DNA of 61,891 nucleotides from Paracamarosporium sp. OC-R06-R3 (GCA_019828545.1 JACVRA010000425.1:1-61891); one strand, 5' to 3'; shown: positions 1-11,275, counted from the first letter of the stretch. The notes: a model not told the origin generated them from the sequence alone. Translations and numbers: made by a program.

Positions 1-491
1 GGTGTGGCCCACTGAGTGGTGGAACACGTTAGCTCCTCCGACTCTTCCGACATTCCCAGTCTATCGACACGGACATCATAACACCCCTAAGCTCATCTTT
101 GCTACATAAGACCTCGAAACCTCGAATTGCGCGACAACCTTAATGATCCAGCTTTTGAGGTTGCTTTTAGCCTGTATTTGCACTTTGCTAACGTCATCGC
201 AGCTTCTCCGCACCACACGATGTGGGGAAGCCCCAACTACCTTTGTATCTCCACACATAGAACCTGGAATTACACTATGAAAGCCGCTACGGAAGAATTG
301 ACACTTCAAGCTTTGAATGACTCTAGCTTTCGCCGATCATGACAAGTTCTGGGCATAGTATCGGTATATTAACCACCCGCAGCTGCACCTCCCGGCGATC
401 AGGAACTGGGTCCTTATAAAATGCAAGTCATATCGACTGTGTACTTGGTACGCAATTTTATGTCTGGAATTGCTCTTCCTGTGTTGCGACG
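1..491. other. upstream region of the GH31 gene
   Basis: No convincing gene is seen here; the short open frames have no recognisable content. On the minus strand GGCTAA (read as TTAGCC near 167-172) matches the core of the fungal XlnR/XYR1 site, which would suit a glycosidase gene. A single hexamer is weak evidence. Confidence 0.4.
415..421 (+). promoter_or_regulatory. TATA-like box of the GH31 gene
   Basis: TATAAAA lies about 70 bases before the ATG at 492, a usual distance for a fungal promoter. No other element can be assigned. Confidence 0.4.
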
Positions 492-2734
492 ATGGTTAGA
501 ACACCATGGCTAGGCTTGACCGCTCTACTCCCATTAGTGGCCTGTGACTACACGATCAGTCTCACGCCTTCTTCCGGGTTACTCATTACCGATGGCAACA
601 CCACTCTCGTCAACAATACGGCGATTTTGGGGGGTGCACAGAATACTACAGTGGGAACGCTGAAGAATGTCTCAGAAGGGCTTACGTACACCTTTGTCAC
701 TCCTACAGTCGCAAAAGTCACACTCAACACATCGAATGCCTTCCACGGCGCGCGCTTCTCCGCACCCAAAACCACCCGCTTTTATGGGGTCTGGGAATAT
801 CCTTTCAACAACAGAATCGACAACGCGAACGTCGCTTTCGACCTCAAGGGTGTAGGTAATAATGTCGGCATTAACTGGAGTAACGCGCGCGCCCCTTTTT
901 TCGTTACATCTGCTGGCTATGGCGTGTATGCGGATACATTGAAGATGGGATCCTATGATTTCAAGACCCTAGGAGACGCGCAGTTTATTTTCAATAGCAG
1001 CAGCCTGGTCTACTACATCATTTTGCCCAAAAATGATGGAGGCTTGAAGAGCGTCATCGAACAATATACGGAGCTTAGTGCGAGAAGCGAAATACCGCCC
1101 ACTTCTGGCCTTGGTCCGACTTTCTGGTCCGATGACTTCACCTTAGATTTCCATGGAGGTGTGTCAAGTGCGCAGGAGAATATCCAAGACGTCGTGAACC
1201 ACTTGTACGATAACCGCATTCGCGCTACTTCAATCTTTGCAGATAGGCCATACGGTAGTGGCAACCGTTCTTGGGGAAATTTCGACTTCGATCCAGTTCA
1301 ATATCCGGATCCTGCAGCTTTTATTCAAAATCTTACCGAAGTTTCAGGCATCGACTTCCAGGTGTGGATCGCGAACCGAGCACAGTACGGCACAAAATTA
1401 TATAATGCATCAACTACAAACCATTGGCTATTTCCCGATGACCACCCCCTCGGCGGACTAGGGGAAGCACTAAATCTTTCCATACCAGCTGCATACAATT
1501 ATTTTGATGAGTCACTCAAATACTTCGCTGCAGTAGGCGTGAAAGGTTATAAAATTGACAGAGGGGAAGAAGGCGAAATGCCCGATTACGTACAAAACGA
1601 ACAGATGGCACTTTTCTTAGATGTGGCTTACGACTCAATGGTCGGAACCTGGGGCAAGGGACGTTTCTATAATTTTGCGCGGTCAGCAGTAGATCGTAGT
1701 AGAGCGAAAACGCATGTTTGGAATGGTGACAGTCATGCCAACTTTACAGGCCTAGCATACAGCGTTGCTTCAGGCATTCGATCTGGTCTCATAAGCTTCG
1801 GCATCTGGGGCTCTGACACAGGAGGATATACCAGAGAGGGAGCGCTGACGCCATCACCAGAAGTATGGGCAAGATGGATGTGGTTCAGCGCATTTTCTCC
1901 TGTCTACGAACTCATGTGAGCTTTCAATTTTCCTTCTGTAATTTGCTCTTCGATTTCCCCTCTTTATGTAGCAAAATGTCCACCGAAAAACGCTGACCTT
2001 CACGCATGCTCGGTACGAATCATACACCGTGGTATCCACCCTACGAAAATACGAGCACGCTGGCTGTCATGAAGCAGACAGCTAACTTGCATGCCGACCT
2101 CTTACCATACATTCGATCTTACACCAACGATGTCTCTAAGACAGGGCTCCCAATCATCCGTGCGCTGTTCCTAGAGGCAGAGAAAGATGAGAAAACATGG
2201 GACATCAACGACTCTTATTTCTTTGGTAGCGAAATCTTGGTCGCTCCCGTTATTAGCGAGGGCGGCTCTCGCAGTATTTACTTCCCAACTGGCCCTTCGA
2301 AAACGTATCTTGAGTACTTTAACAAGACGCAAGTTTACGGTGCAGGCACATCCGCCACCATAATCTCACCACTGACCTCCATGCCGGTCTTTGTCAAGCA
2401 GGGCGCCATAATCCCACGTGGAGATATCTATCAAGGTAATGCGAAATGGATCGAAGGCTGGACACCTGATCTCAGATTGGAATTGTACCCTAGCTTCGAT
2501 GTGCCGGAAAGTCGATTCACATACTATGGCGGTGGAGCCGAAAGCGAGATTATTTTGAGGACCAATAAGGCAGATAAAAGCGCGACTGTTGATACTGGCG
2601 GATTGGAGTTCAACGGATGGGGTGTGAAGATTGTTTGGTACTTGAAAGGCGCGGAAGAGGGCAGAGTCATGGACATGAAGGCAGAGGGCGAAGGTGGGTC
2701 CTTGAGGGTCACCAACATAGAGCCACTCTTTTAA
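492..2734 (+). CDS. secreted GH31 family alpha-glycosidase (alpha-xylosidase/alpha-glucosidase type), intron with abnormal 3' end
   Basis: Hydrolyses alpha-linked glucose or xylose, probably outside the cell. Residues 1-18 form a short signal peptide ending in VAC. The catalytic barrel carries the GH31 nucleophile motif YKIDRGEEGE (Asp about 356), the acid/base motif WNGDSHANF (Asp about 412) and WGSDTGG. The second exon carries the C-terminal beta domains. Exon 1 is 492-1915. The protein reads smoothly as ...FSPVYELM joined to LGTNHTPWYPP if the intron is 1916-2007. That intron has a GTGAGC donor and a CTGAC branch point (1993-1997) but ends in CAT rather than CAG. The earlier TAG at 1969-1971 would bring a stop codon at 1994. 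The joined product is about 717 residues, normal for the family. The gene uses a rare splice end, has a one-base lesion, or contains a sequence error. The family call is firm; the substrate is not known. Confidence 0.85.
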
Positions 2735-2890
2735 GGCGGACATTTTTTGTTAGTAGGTGGCAGAAATGACCACAAAATTGTCAGAAGGCCTTGATTTGCA
2801 CCGAAAATTTATAGAACTGAGAAAAGAACATGCAACAGTGCAGTCTCGTTGTGCTGAATGAGACCTGCTTCAATTCTCTGCCATTTCAGT

Positions 2891-4751
2891 CTACCTTTTC
2901 ACCCATTTCAATTTCAAATCGTTCGGCCTGTTCATCTGCAATGTGAGTTTAGGCTGGGAATCATTTACGACAGCCGCCATCCTCAAGCGCCCCTGCTCCA
3001 TGCTCTCCCCAGCTTCCAAAGCTGGTTCGGCTCGAAACTCCGAGAAGATAGTGTACATGACACTCAGAAACTCTGTCTGTGCCATCTTCATGCCAGGACA
3101 TGCGCGCGGGCCGCTCGACCACTAAATGTGAGGTGCAAAGTCAGCTAAGACATATACTAAGAACATAGAGTCGCGTACCGGCAGGAAAGACTCTTTAGTA
3201 CCCGATGCTTCGAGTTTTGGTACCTGCGTAGTGCTCGTGGTCCCGGCAAATTTAGCATCTTTGGTACTCCACCTTGAAGGTCTAAACTCATAGACATCGT
3301 CACCCCAAACGTCTCTATGAGCTCCAACCCCGTCTAAGCTGAGTGTGCAACGTGTATTTGCAGGGATACGATAGGTTTTGCCTCGACTGGTGACAACCTG
3401 TTCTACGGGACATTCGCGGACGATATGGGCTACGGGTGTGAATATTCGACTTCTCAAGTCAGTACGATTCATAGTTGAGAGTGATTCAACTCACAGCGTC
3501 TCAAACTGAAATCGACCTGGTCAGCATGTTCATATTATCAATTAGTGATAAGATGTGGAAACTCACCATCAATGCCAAACATCGTTCTAACTTCGGCAAG
3601 ACCTCCTGATAGCTGTTTGGGTCCGATACTTCTTTTCGTACTCGGTCAATTTCTTCCATGATCCAGTCCTGCCATTTCGGATAAGCGGAAAGCATTGCAG
3701 CGGCATAAGCCATGGTATTCGCAGTTGTGTCATATCCTGCCAAGGTGAAAGCGTATAGGTTTCCGGTAATCTGATCCTCGGTAAAAGCAGGTCTGTTAAG
3801 CCGACCCTCTTTTTCGTACGGGTCTGCTACATTGTCATTGACAGAGGCAAGTGACGATAAGAAGCTGTTACGAGGGATATCCGAGGACCTCAAGGCATCC
3901 CGCTCCTTCTGCAGCATTTCTGAGCTATGCTCATAAAATTGATAGTACGCTTCCCCAATCTTCCTCAAAGATGCGGGCATCCAAGATTGCTTCAAAAGCC
4001 GCGGAGGGAAAACCACAAGCAAGATTAATCCATCAACTAGGTGCAACAACGCTTCCATAAAATCCATCTTTTCGTTGCTTTGCGCCCTTTTCATGTCAAT
4101 ACTCCATTTGGTAGGCATGCCGTAACCGATTGTACTCAAGATGTTGAAAGCGATCCTTCGCAACCCAGTAACAGTGCCGCTAGTTGTTCCGCCTTCGACA
4201 TCAATGAAGTGCAACATCATTTGCTTCGTCTGTAGTTGACTCTCGCTCCAGATAGTTTCCATGATGCGTTCATTGAGCATTGGGGCAATGAGCCGTCGTT
4301 GCCGGGACCACGCCTCTCCCACACTCCCAGCAAGAGAAGGACCGAATTGGTTCATGACAGTCCTGCTGGTCTCATCCTGTTCGAATTCCCGCCTTCGCGC
4401 GAGGATAGCGTTGGCAATCTCTCCATCTTCCACAAACAGCTCCAGAGTATTGGCAGGAGTGACAACCAGGTAACCAGGCGTTTCACGCTCGCGTTTTGCA
4501 ACTCTGTCGCGCCATTCGACACCGTACACTCCAAGATCGTACGTTCGAGCAAATGACTGTGGCAGGAAGCGTTTGACCAGGGGTAAGAATGGTCCAGCAA
4601 GAACAGTGAAAACTGGCGTACCGATCTCGAAAGGGAAGACTCGCACCTTGAAGCCTGAAGACTTCGCTCGCACATAGTTTTGGTACAAGCGAAATACTGT
4701 GTACAAGAGGAAGATCAGCGTCGCACTCGCAAAAATCATCGTAAGTTCCAT
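2891..4751 (-). CDS. cytochrome P450 monooxygenase, four exons including an 11-base exon
   Basis: Membrane-anchored heme monooxygenase. I place the start at ATG 4751 because it directly precedes the hydrophobic N-terminal anchor (MELTMIFASATLIFLLY); an upstream in-frame ATG at 4898 adds an unlikely leader. Exons are 4751-3567, 3505-3495, 3449-3179 and 3121-2891, giving 565 residues. Visible hallmarks are the I-helix oxygen-binding motif AGYDTT, the K-helix ETLR (E-x-x-R) formed across the 11-base exon, and the heme loop FLPWSSGPRACPG, whose Cys binds the iron and which is itself split by the last intron. All introns are GT-AG; introns 1 and 2 also contain CTGAC. The P450 family and substrate cannot be told from motifs. 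No biosynthetic backbone gene lies nearby, so a detoxification or catabolic role is as likely as secondary metabolism. Confidence 0.9.
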
Positions 4752-6472
4752 CGTGTAGATGTAGAAAACTGCTCGAGCAGTAGAGTCAGCTGCTACTGTG
4801 GGTGCAAAAGCCGATAAACAAGCAAGATGGTATGGGGAGGAGCGACATGGTGTAAATATGCACCCAACAAGATGGCACGTGCAGCTAGCCTGATTCACTA
4901 GCCAATCCTATTGTAAGCGCTAAGCTTTTAATGTCTTTTGTGCTTTACTACTTACAGTAACAGCTTCGTTCGCCGTATAATAACAGTCGTGGCACAGCTG
5001 CTTAAGAACATGGCTGCCAATGGTTGGCTGCAAGTATGATTTCCATACAGCCTCTAACCAACGCTCTTGGCGTTCACCTTGCATTCAATACGCGAAGCTG
5101 TAGGCTATGTTCAATGTGGTCCGTTTGAGGTTTCGTTCTACTGTGCCTTCCTTACTACAAGTCGGTCTGTCAACCCGCGCAACACCTCTATTGCACTGCC
5201 AAGAATCACAAGAGCGGCGTGGCGTGTGAGGTGTTTTAGTCGCATTGTAGATATACAACCCACATTATCAGTAGTACTGAACCCTTGGCGTAACTGTCTG
5301 ACCTTGTATTTTTTGCACCTGGTTCGTCTCACTATCTTTATATGTCAACCGCGCGCTCTCGCTCTTCAATTAGCTTCAAAGTAATAGGTCGAGTTTTTTA
5401 AATCACCTGGGAGGGAGAAAGGTGTTCCCTATGTAAAGAGCGTCAAAGGAGTGTTGGCGCGAGAAGTAAGCATAAGAGTGAGTCTTGGTGGGGACGTTTG
5501 AGAAAAAGAATGTGACGATCAATCGAAGGCGATATCGACGCTAATTCGCGGTATTTCTCGTCTTTCAGTTGCCGTGCTATATCCAGGCTGGTGCTTAGAT
5601 GTTTCAGGCATGCCTGGGAAACTAAGTGGAAGAGCATTATGAAAGCATTATGGCCATCAAAAATGCTTTCCAAGTTGTAGAATAATATGTATGGCTATGC
5701 TCACAAGATTTTAAGCATTCGTAAATTTAGGGGAGAGTAGGGGAGATCAAGACCCTCGCAAATGGGCAGTTTCGCGTTCAAGAGAGTAGTATCTAGCTAC
5801 CACAAGGCTGTAGCACATGTCACATTCCGTGAATATAGTCTTAAAGCTTTTGTACTAATCCAAGTCGTCATATGTTGTGTAGCAGATATTGTCTTGAAAT
5901 GCGCTTGAGCTACGGCTTTACTGTAATAACGTTATAGCCCCGGGTTTTAAATGGCAGGCACTGCCCTCCAAAGACCGCGTTGAAACCTGACAACGAAAAA
6001 ACTGTAACGAGTAATGATTAGCCTTCATCAATCTTGAAAGCGCCTAATTAGTTCTCGAGTTGCCCGGATGTGGCATTGCACGAGCTGAGCCTTATTGGCA
6101 ACCATGTGCTACCGACGTGGATGCACGGCAAGCGTATCACTCGTAAGAAATGTTCTACAAGCCCACCTTATTCTGATCGAAGCTTCGAACATGGATTTTC
6201 TATTGGTAGGCTAATGCGATTGCATGAAAATGTTGCGTGTTGCTACTTTGAGTTGAGATCGGGTTCGCAAGATACCAAGGCACAAGACATGCATACATGT
6301 TCACTTTGAACACATAAAGAGGACTGTATCAACTGGAGCATTGATTTCATTCTACTTCCAATTTCGAAAAATATGCTGTCAAGCTTGATCTTACACTGCG
6401 AACCTTCCATTGACTGACATTCAGGAGAATGATCACGATTGCGGCCGAAAACACTGAGCATAACTTTTCTGC
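4752..6472. other. AT-rich spacer without a recognisable gene
   Basis: Upstream side of the P450. Open frames are short, overlap on both strands and show no domain or signal peptide. It contains no obvious repeat unit or tRNA-like structure. Confidence 0.5.
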
Positions 6473-6733
6473 TTGAATACATGTGTATGGATAGATAGCG
6501 TAATAAAAGACTCGTTTGAGTCCATTGTCGATAACCCAAACGATAATGATGGATACAGTTTTGTGAACGTTTACGACAAAATATGCAAGGATCAGACTCG
6601 CTTAAATGCGGATAGCTACGTATATTTTGCTAGTCATGCTTTGTGGACGATGCTATGCTCACATTACTTTAACGCTCTAAAGGTTGGAGGTGATGATCAG
6701 GACCCTGACTGCGACGGTGCTTGTAGGCCTTAA
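6473..6733 (+). pseudogene. possible relic of the C-terminal end of a secreted M35-like metalloprotease
   Basis: An 86-codon frame without an ATG start contains NADSYVYFASHALWTMLC, followed by an acidic Cys-containing tail and a stop. An N-A-[DE]-S-Y-x-x-F-A segment followed by Trp and Cys is typical of the end of fungal deuterolysin/M35-like secreted proteases. This match is from memory of the family, not a search. Upstream sequence in all three frames is full of stops and I see no HExxH zinc motif, so an intact gene is unlikely. It may be an ancient gene remnant in this gene-poor stretch. Confidence 0.3.
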
Positions 6734-6988
6734 GCTTTTCATTTTCTGACACTCAAGATACAATACTCTTTTTCGTCCTTTTAGAACTAATAGGATCTCT
6801 TGCAAGCTCTTTTCTAGACTGCGACAACGTAGTTGAGCTCTGAGACTAGCCAACTATATCTAGTCCTTTGGGCTTATCAAGTGTAACCTGTTGCTCTCAT
6901 CTTCTGTTTCCATTTGATCGTTCTAAACCCAGATGTCCTTCGTTGTTCCATGTTCAAGGTGGATGGGAAAGGTAGCTGTACCATCAAC

Positions 6989-8048
6989 TCACAACTTCAG
7001 ACGAGCTTCCCAGTTGACATCCTGAATATAATCAACATCGCTGGCCATATTGGCAGTAATCTCATCAAACTGATCGTCATCGCCATCCTCATCGTACACG
7101 TGACCGGCAATCAGCTCCTCATGCAGCGTCTGGTTAACAGGTCGAGGGCTATGCACCTTCTGTCCAATGAATCCACCAAAAGGCGCGTCTAGCACCTGGC
7201 CCTGGTAGGTGCGGAACTGTACCGGACCCGGGACGTACGTGCCGTTAGTGTACGCACTACGCTTCGCATGGTCTGGCGCGGATAGCTGCCATTCGTGCTG
7301 GCGGCGCTCGATGATGTTGATGCTTCCTGTGCATTTCTCTGCGGAATCGGCATTGCATTGACCGGCTGCGCCAACGTTGCAGTGTGCGCCTGCGCCGGGG
7401 TTGCCGAAGAAGACTTGGAAGTTGCAAGGGGCTTTGTTCTTGCAGAAATCTTTGTAGCCTTTGGAGAGGACGGAGCCTTGCTCTGTGTGTCGGTTCCGTT
7501 AGCGTTGTTTACCTATGTCCGTATGGGCTGGTTGCGAGGGATTTACGTACTGCTGTTTTGCTTGGTCGGCACACAGCGACTGCACCTGTTTTCCTTGCCA
7601 TTTGTCTGGGCTTTATCGGCTTTGGAGCTGGCAAAGGGATACTCGTCGCAATTGTTGCTTCCGTTCTGGCCTGGGCGGCCTTTTGAGCAGCGGTTGTTGC
7701 CCGGCTTCAGGTTGTCGATGCAGCCAGCAGCCTTGCGACGCTGACGCTTTTTGGACTTGCTGGCCTTGTCGTAGACCAGGGATGTAGTGTGGGAGGGTAT
7801 ACAGTAGGCTCCTGGGAGGTAAGTTAGAGATAATATTCTCGTTCGACCCTGGACCAATAGCCTTGAGGTGAAGGGGATAACTGACCCCAGCACATGTTGG
7901 CGCAGACATCCGGGAAGTCTGAGCAGACAAATTGGATTCCGTTGGCTTGGGGAGGAGAACGAGTATCCAACTCGGCCCCGACTGAAGCCAGTGGGTTCGC
8001 TGTAGCGACCGCAGCGAGGCCGTAGATCGCAGCTACGATAGCGTGCAT
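6989..8048 (-). CDS. secreted DNase NucA/NucB-like domain protein
   Basis: Exons are 8048-7886, 7811-7551 and 7482-6989, giving 305 residues with all splice phases closing (GTCAGT donor phase 1, GTACGT donor phase 1). The protein opens with a signal peptide (MHAIVAAIYGLAAVATANP). After a conserved Cys-Trp region (CANMCWGAYC) comes a basic, Cys-rich stretch and the sequence NCDEYPFAS. CDEYPFAS followed later by a Cys-Val-Pro and N-x-x-Q-G is the hallmark of the NucA/NucB deoxyribonuclease family; here they read RCVPTKQNSKQG across the second intron. This family degrades extracellular DNA in bacilli and occurs in many secreted fungal proteins. The last 60 residues form an acidic tail not typical of the domain. 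A role in degrading host or environmental extracellular DNA is inference. The domain call is strong; catalytic activity is untested. Confidence 0.8.
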
Positions 8049-9206
8049 AATGAAATATGCGAACCCGGTAAAGATTTGATGGAAGGGTGAATGAGAAAGG
8101 GATGAGACTCAGAAGTGTAAGTCCCTCGGGAGTGTCGAATATTGCATGACATTTCTTAAGAATTTTCGGCCTTCTTTATACTCGCTGTCTCTCGCCCCTA
8201 AGCTGGCAATTCCAGAGAAATCTGCCTTCATGTGGTGCGATACTGGGGTTGCCTGTTCTGCTCGGAACACAAGGGCGATGCCAACGCATCCTTACGGTCT
8301 CAGTAAGCATTGATCTTCATCCACTTTGTCGCCTGAACATGCTGTTGTACCTACCAAAATGGTTCTGTGGTAGTCTCAGAATGGAACGGCGATGGATCGC
8401 GAGTCTGACTAGAATCACGACCATTACCTGTCAAACACAAGGGCTCCTCTCCATTGATCAAAAGTCATCACGTAAGTATCAGCCCACCTAGGAAGGCAGA
8501 ATCTTGAGTGTTACAATTACTGATTAGCCGCCTGGTAGTCAGCTGGTGTCTGGCTTTTTCAATTTGGAAATAGTCGATTACTGGATCTTACAGTGGTACA
8601 GGTCTCGGATTCGGCGGCCGTAAATGGATGAGAAGCATCGTGATCTCCTTGAGATAATGCTTAGCAGTGTCAGCACTATGTACGCTCGTACTCTGTGCGT
8701 GGTGGTTGGCGGATATTCCCTAGAAACACGTGTGGACAGGCCACCCTCCATCTTGATCGACAGTCAATATGAGCGCCAATGTTTTACGCACCGACCAATC
8801 CTATCTGAAGCTTGAATACGAGCCAAGGACGCGCGGCGATGGTAGGGCGTTGGGGTCCGGAAGTGGGTTAAGTGGGGTCCATCCCCGGATTTTTCTGTCG
8901 CCTTCGGTAACAAGCGAGCCAGTCCGCAGTGCTTGGTTTGGATGCCTGAGCTGGCAACCCTTGACACCGGTCATGAAACCATCTGAGTGAGTCTTCAGCA
9001 CATGTGTTACGGTGTTACGGTTTGTTCACAGCCTTGTACGCCGAGAGGCTGTGCCTGTGACGTCACTGTGTACCAACTGATCGGTTTGGGCAACTCCCAC
9101 CAACAAACGATTCATGTAAGCAAAGCTGCTTTTTTACTCTTTGGCTTGTTTGATCTTATTGCGTCCACCTTCACCACTGACTATACTCTCTACCATCAGC
9201 CTCACC
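8049..9206. other. divergent spacer between the nuclease and the three-module protein
   Basis: About 1.15 kb serving as the upstream region for both neighbours. No gene is supported. A TATA-like element for the minus-strand gene is listed separately. Confidence 0.5.
8174..8180 (-). promoter_or_regulatory. TATA-like box of the NucA/NucB-like gene
   Basis: Read on the minus strand this is TATAAAG, about 125 bases before the start codon at 8048. Confidence 0.35.
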
Positions 9207-10697
9207 ATGTCTGTCGACTTAACTCTGCCGGAAACAAGCTCGCCCGCCATCGATCCATATAAAGACCTTCCCGATGAGCTCTTGCCATTCGCTTTATATG
9301 TTCACGTTGAGCTACACGGAGATTATGAGCTCGGCCAGATAGAAGAAGCATGCAACAGTCAGATCGATGGGAACGACACCGTCCGACGTGCGCCTCGTTA
9401 CAATTTCTCGGGCCAGCCTCTTCGTGCTGCTTTTGATGAGCACCTCAACAACCTCATCGAGACCCGCCGATTTGATCCATTCTATTTTATCGCTGTGGTC
9501 GACAAGAATTGGAGGGATAATGGCCTCATTATCGTAACCATGGACGACGGGAGCGATGACGATGTCAGTCACATCGATCAGTTGCGCATTCCCGCCAACG
9601 AGGTAGGCTTGGCTCTAGTCAACCTACAGTTGGCCAACGTCGACTGGTCAGAGTACAGGGACCAGTACGGCAGTGACGACGATAGCGATGGTGATGAAGA
9701 TGACGATTATGGCGTTGAGAGCTCAAGTCGCATTGATCCAAAAGAACCGAAGCAATCCACGCAGCTGTCTGGCACATCGAAGGATGAAGAATATTCTGAC
9801 GGGGCTTCGGACCAGCCACCTAATATAGGGTACTGGATCGGCCTGTACGCTATACCTGGAATCGATTTCGAGGCCGTAATGCGTGCCTTGCATCCTTCTT
9901 GGGGTCCACCAGTCCCTTACTCGGAGCTCATCTGCAGAGCCGAGGGGCGAGTACCGGCAGATAGCCAGCAAGAAGCTGTGGCGCACGCCAAAAGCTTGCA
10001 CCCACAGCGTTGCTGCGGCAATCCACTTCTTTATCGTAGCATGTTCCTCGTCATCGACACGGTCAATTACGAGGAGGAGGGCGTCTTGGTCGTCAAATTG
10101 GATTGGGACGAGAAGATGGTTGACAACAGAGACGTGACCTTGTCCGAGTTGGAGGCTGCGGGTCGAAACGCCGAGACAGATACTCAGCGCCTTCCGTTCA
10201 TTAACTCTGACACTATCACGATGTTCAACGAGTTCAAGGCTGGATATCGGCCATGGAAGCAATCTCACAAGACGTTCTTAGCCTACGCCGGTCCAAAGAC
10301 GCGGTATCCCTCAGCCTATCTCGCCGCTGTCGACAAGTCTTTCGCAAGGCGCAAATCCGGCACGGGCAGGTTTATCGAGAAAAACATTCAGTTTCCTCTC
10401 ACGGCGGAGGGAGATATTGTTGAAGATGTGGAGACGGGGCTCCAAGCCGCACTTGATCAACATGCCGGATTTGTGCGTGAAGAACGCTTCTGTTCGACGC
10501 TCTGTCCTGGGTTTTTCGTTTATTGTGACGAGGAGCTAGTCGCGAAGGATACTAGTAAGTCGGTAGTACTTGTGAAAGTGGACGAAAATGCTGGCTGGTC
10601 GATGATGGAGTGTAAGGCCGGAAGTGTCTACCAGACTTTGTGTGATTTGGTCGAGCAGAAAAGGGACTGGGAAGGCCAGAAGACAATTCCTGTGTAA
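9207..10697 (+). CDS. protein of unknown function built from three related modules
   Basis: Single-exon, 496 residues. I chose ATG 9207 because its context (CTCACCATG) is good and the upstream in-frame extension is low quality. No signal peptide or membrane segment is seen. The chain looks like three diverged copies of one module of about 110-130 residues. Each opens with a short hydrophobic strand (FALYVHVE, WIGLYAIPG, FLAYAG). Each closes with a strand pair around a conserved Asp: FYFIAVVDKNW then LIIVTMDD, MFLVIDTVNY then VLVVKLDWD, FFVYCDEEL then VVLVKVDEN. A highly acidic linker (about residues 160-185) separates modules 1 and 2. The pattern recalls fungal DUF6924-type proteins, but I cannot confirm this without a profile search. 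Function is unknown. The neighbours give no hint beyond an accessory-region location. Confidence 0.75.
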   Translation: MSVDLTLPETSSPAIDPYKDLPDELLPFALYVHVELHGDYELGQIEEACNSQIDGNDTVRRAPRYNFSGQPLRAAFDEHLNNLIETRRFDPFYFIAVVDKNWRDNGLIIVTMDDGSDDDVSHIDQLRIPANEVGLALVNLQLANVDWSEYRDQYGSDDDSDGDEDDDYGVESSSRIDPKEPKQSTQLSGTSKDEEYSDGASDQPPNIGYWIGLYAIPGIDFEAVMRALHPSWGPPVPYSELICRAEGRVPADSQQEAVAHAKSLHPQRCCGNPLLYRSMFLVIDTVNYEEEGVLVVKLDWDEKMVDNRDVTLSELEAAGRNAETDTQRLPFINSDTITMFNEFKAGYRPWKQSHKTFLAYAGPKTRYPSAYLAAVDKSFARRKSGTGRFIEKNIQFPLTAEGDIVEDVETGLQAALDQHAGFVREERFCSTLCPGFFVYCDEELVAKDTSKSVVLVKVDENAGWSMMECKAGSVYQTLCDLVEQKRDWEGQKTIPV

Positions 10698-11050
10698 GGT
10701 TCGCTTATTACGTTTCTGGAACACTTAACCTAGCGTCGTTTACCGGCGGTGATTAAGACAACGCGCCTGCGAGACTTATTTCCCGTGCAATATATATTAG
10801 TACTTATTATAAGATACATTTTCGGTACGAAAGGTCTTGTATGCAGTGAAACGGTTTATCTAAACATTCTGAAGGGCAGGGGTAGTAAGTGGCAGCGAAA
10901 TACTAACTCTTTTTCTATTCTTTTAGATTGTTATCTTAAATAGAGTGTTCTTTAACCATAGCTGTTATAGTATCTTACGACGTAATAAGGTCATTAGAAT
11001 CTTGACCTGGGCGGAGACTAAGGCCAGATCACGTGATTATGTGATATAAA
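10698..11050. other. AT-rich spacer
   Basis: No gene seen; very AT-rich, with runs such as ATATATTAG, leading into the repeat that starts near 11051. Confidence 0.5.
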
Positions 11051-11275
11051 CGCATTGCACCCAAATCGCGTTACCGTTCATCTCACGTTCTGTACGTTAA
11101 AATATCTTATGTAATCTAACAAATGTAAAACATGCCTTGCATTTTAATTTAAATTATTGCAAAAAATTCCCCTATTAGCTAATACGTACGTTATTAGAGT
11201 TTAAGCCTAGTAGTACTTCTATCATGTAAGAGCACGCTTGCTTCAGTAGCTTAAAGTTGTATTAATGATAGCAGG
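11051..11275 (+). repeat. dispersed repeat copy A (partner at 19313-19534)
   Basis: About 220 bases align with 19313-19534 in the same orientation; long shared blocks include TTACCGTTCATCTCACG and TAAGAGCACGCTTGCTTCA. The differences are almost all C/T or G/A transitions, many of them CpA-to-TpA or the complement, as left by repeat-induced point mutation. The right end of this copy covers the last codons and stop of the minus-strand monooxygenase gene, so the repeat is not simply an inserted element. Confidence 0.85.
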
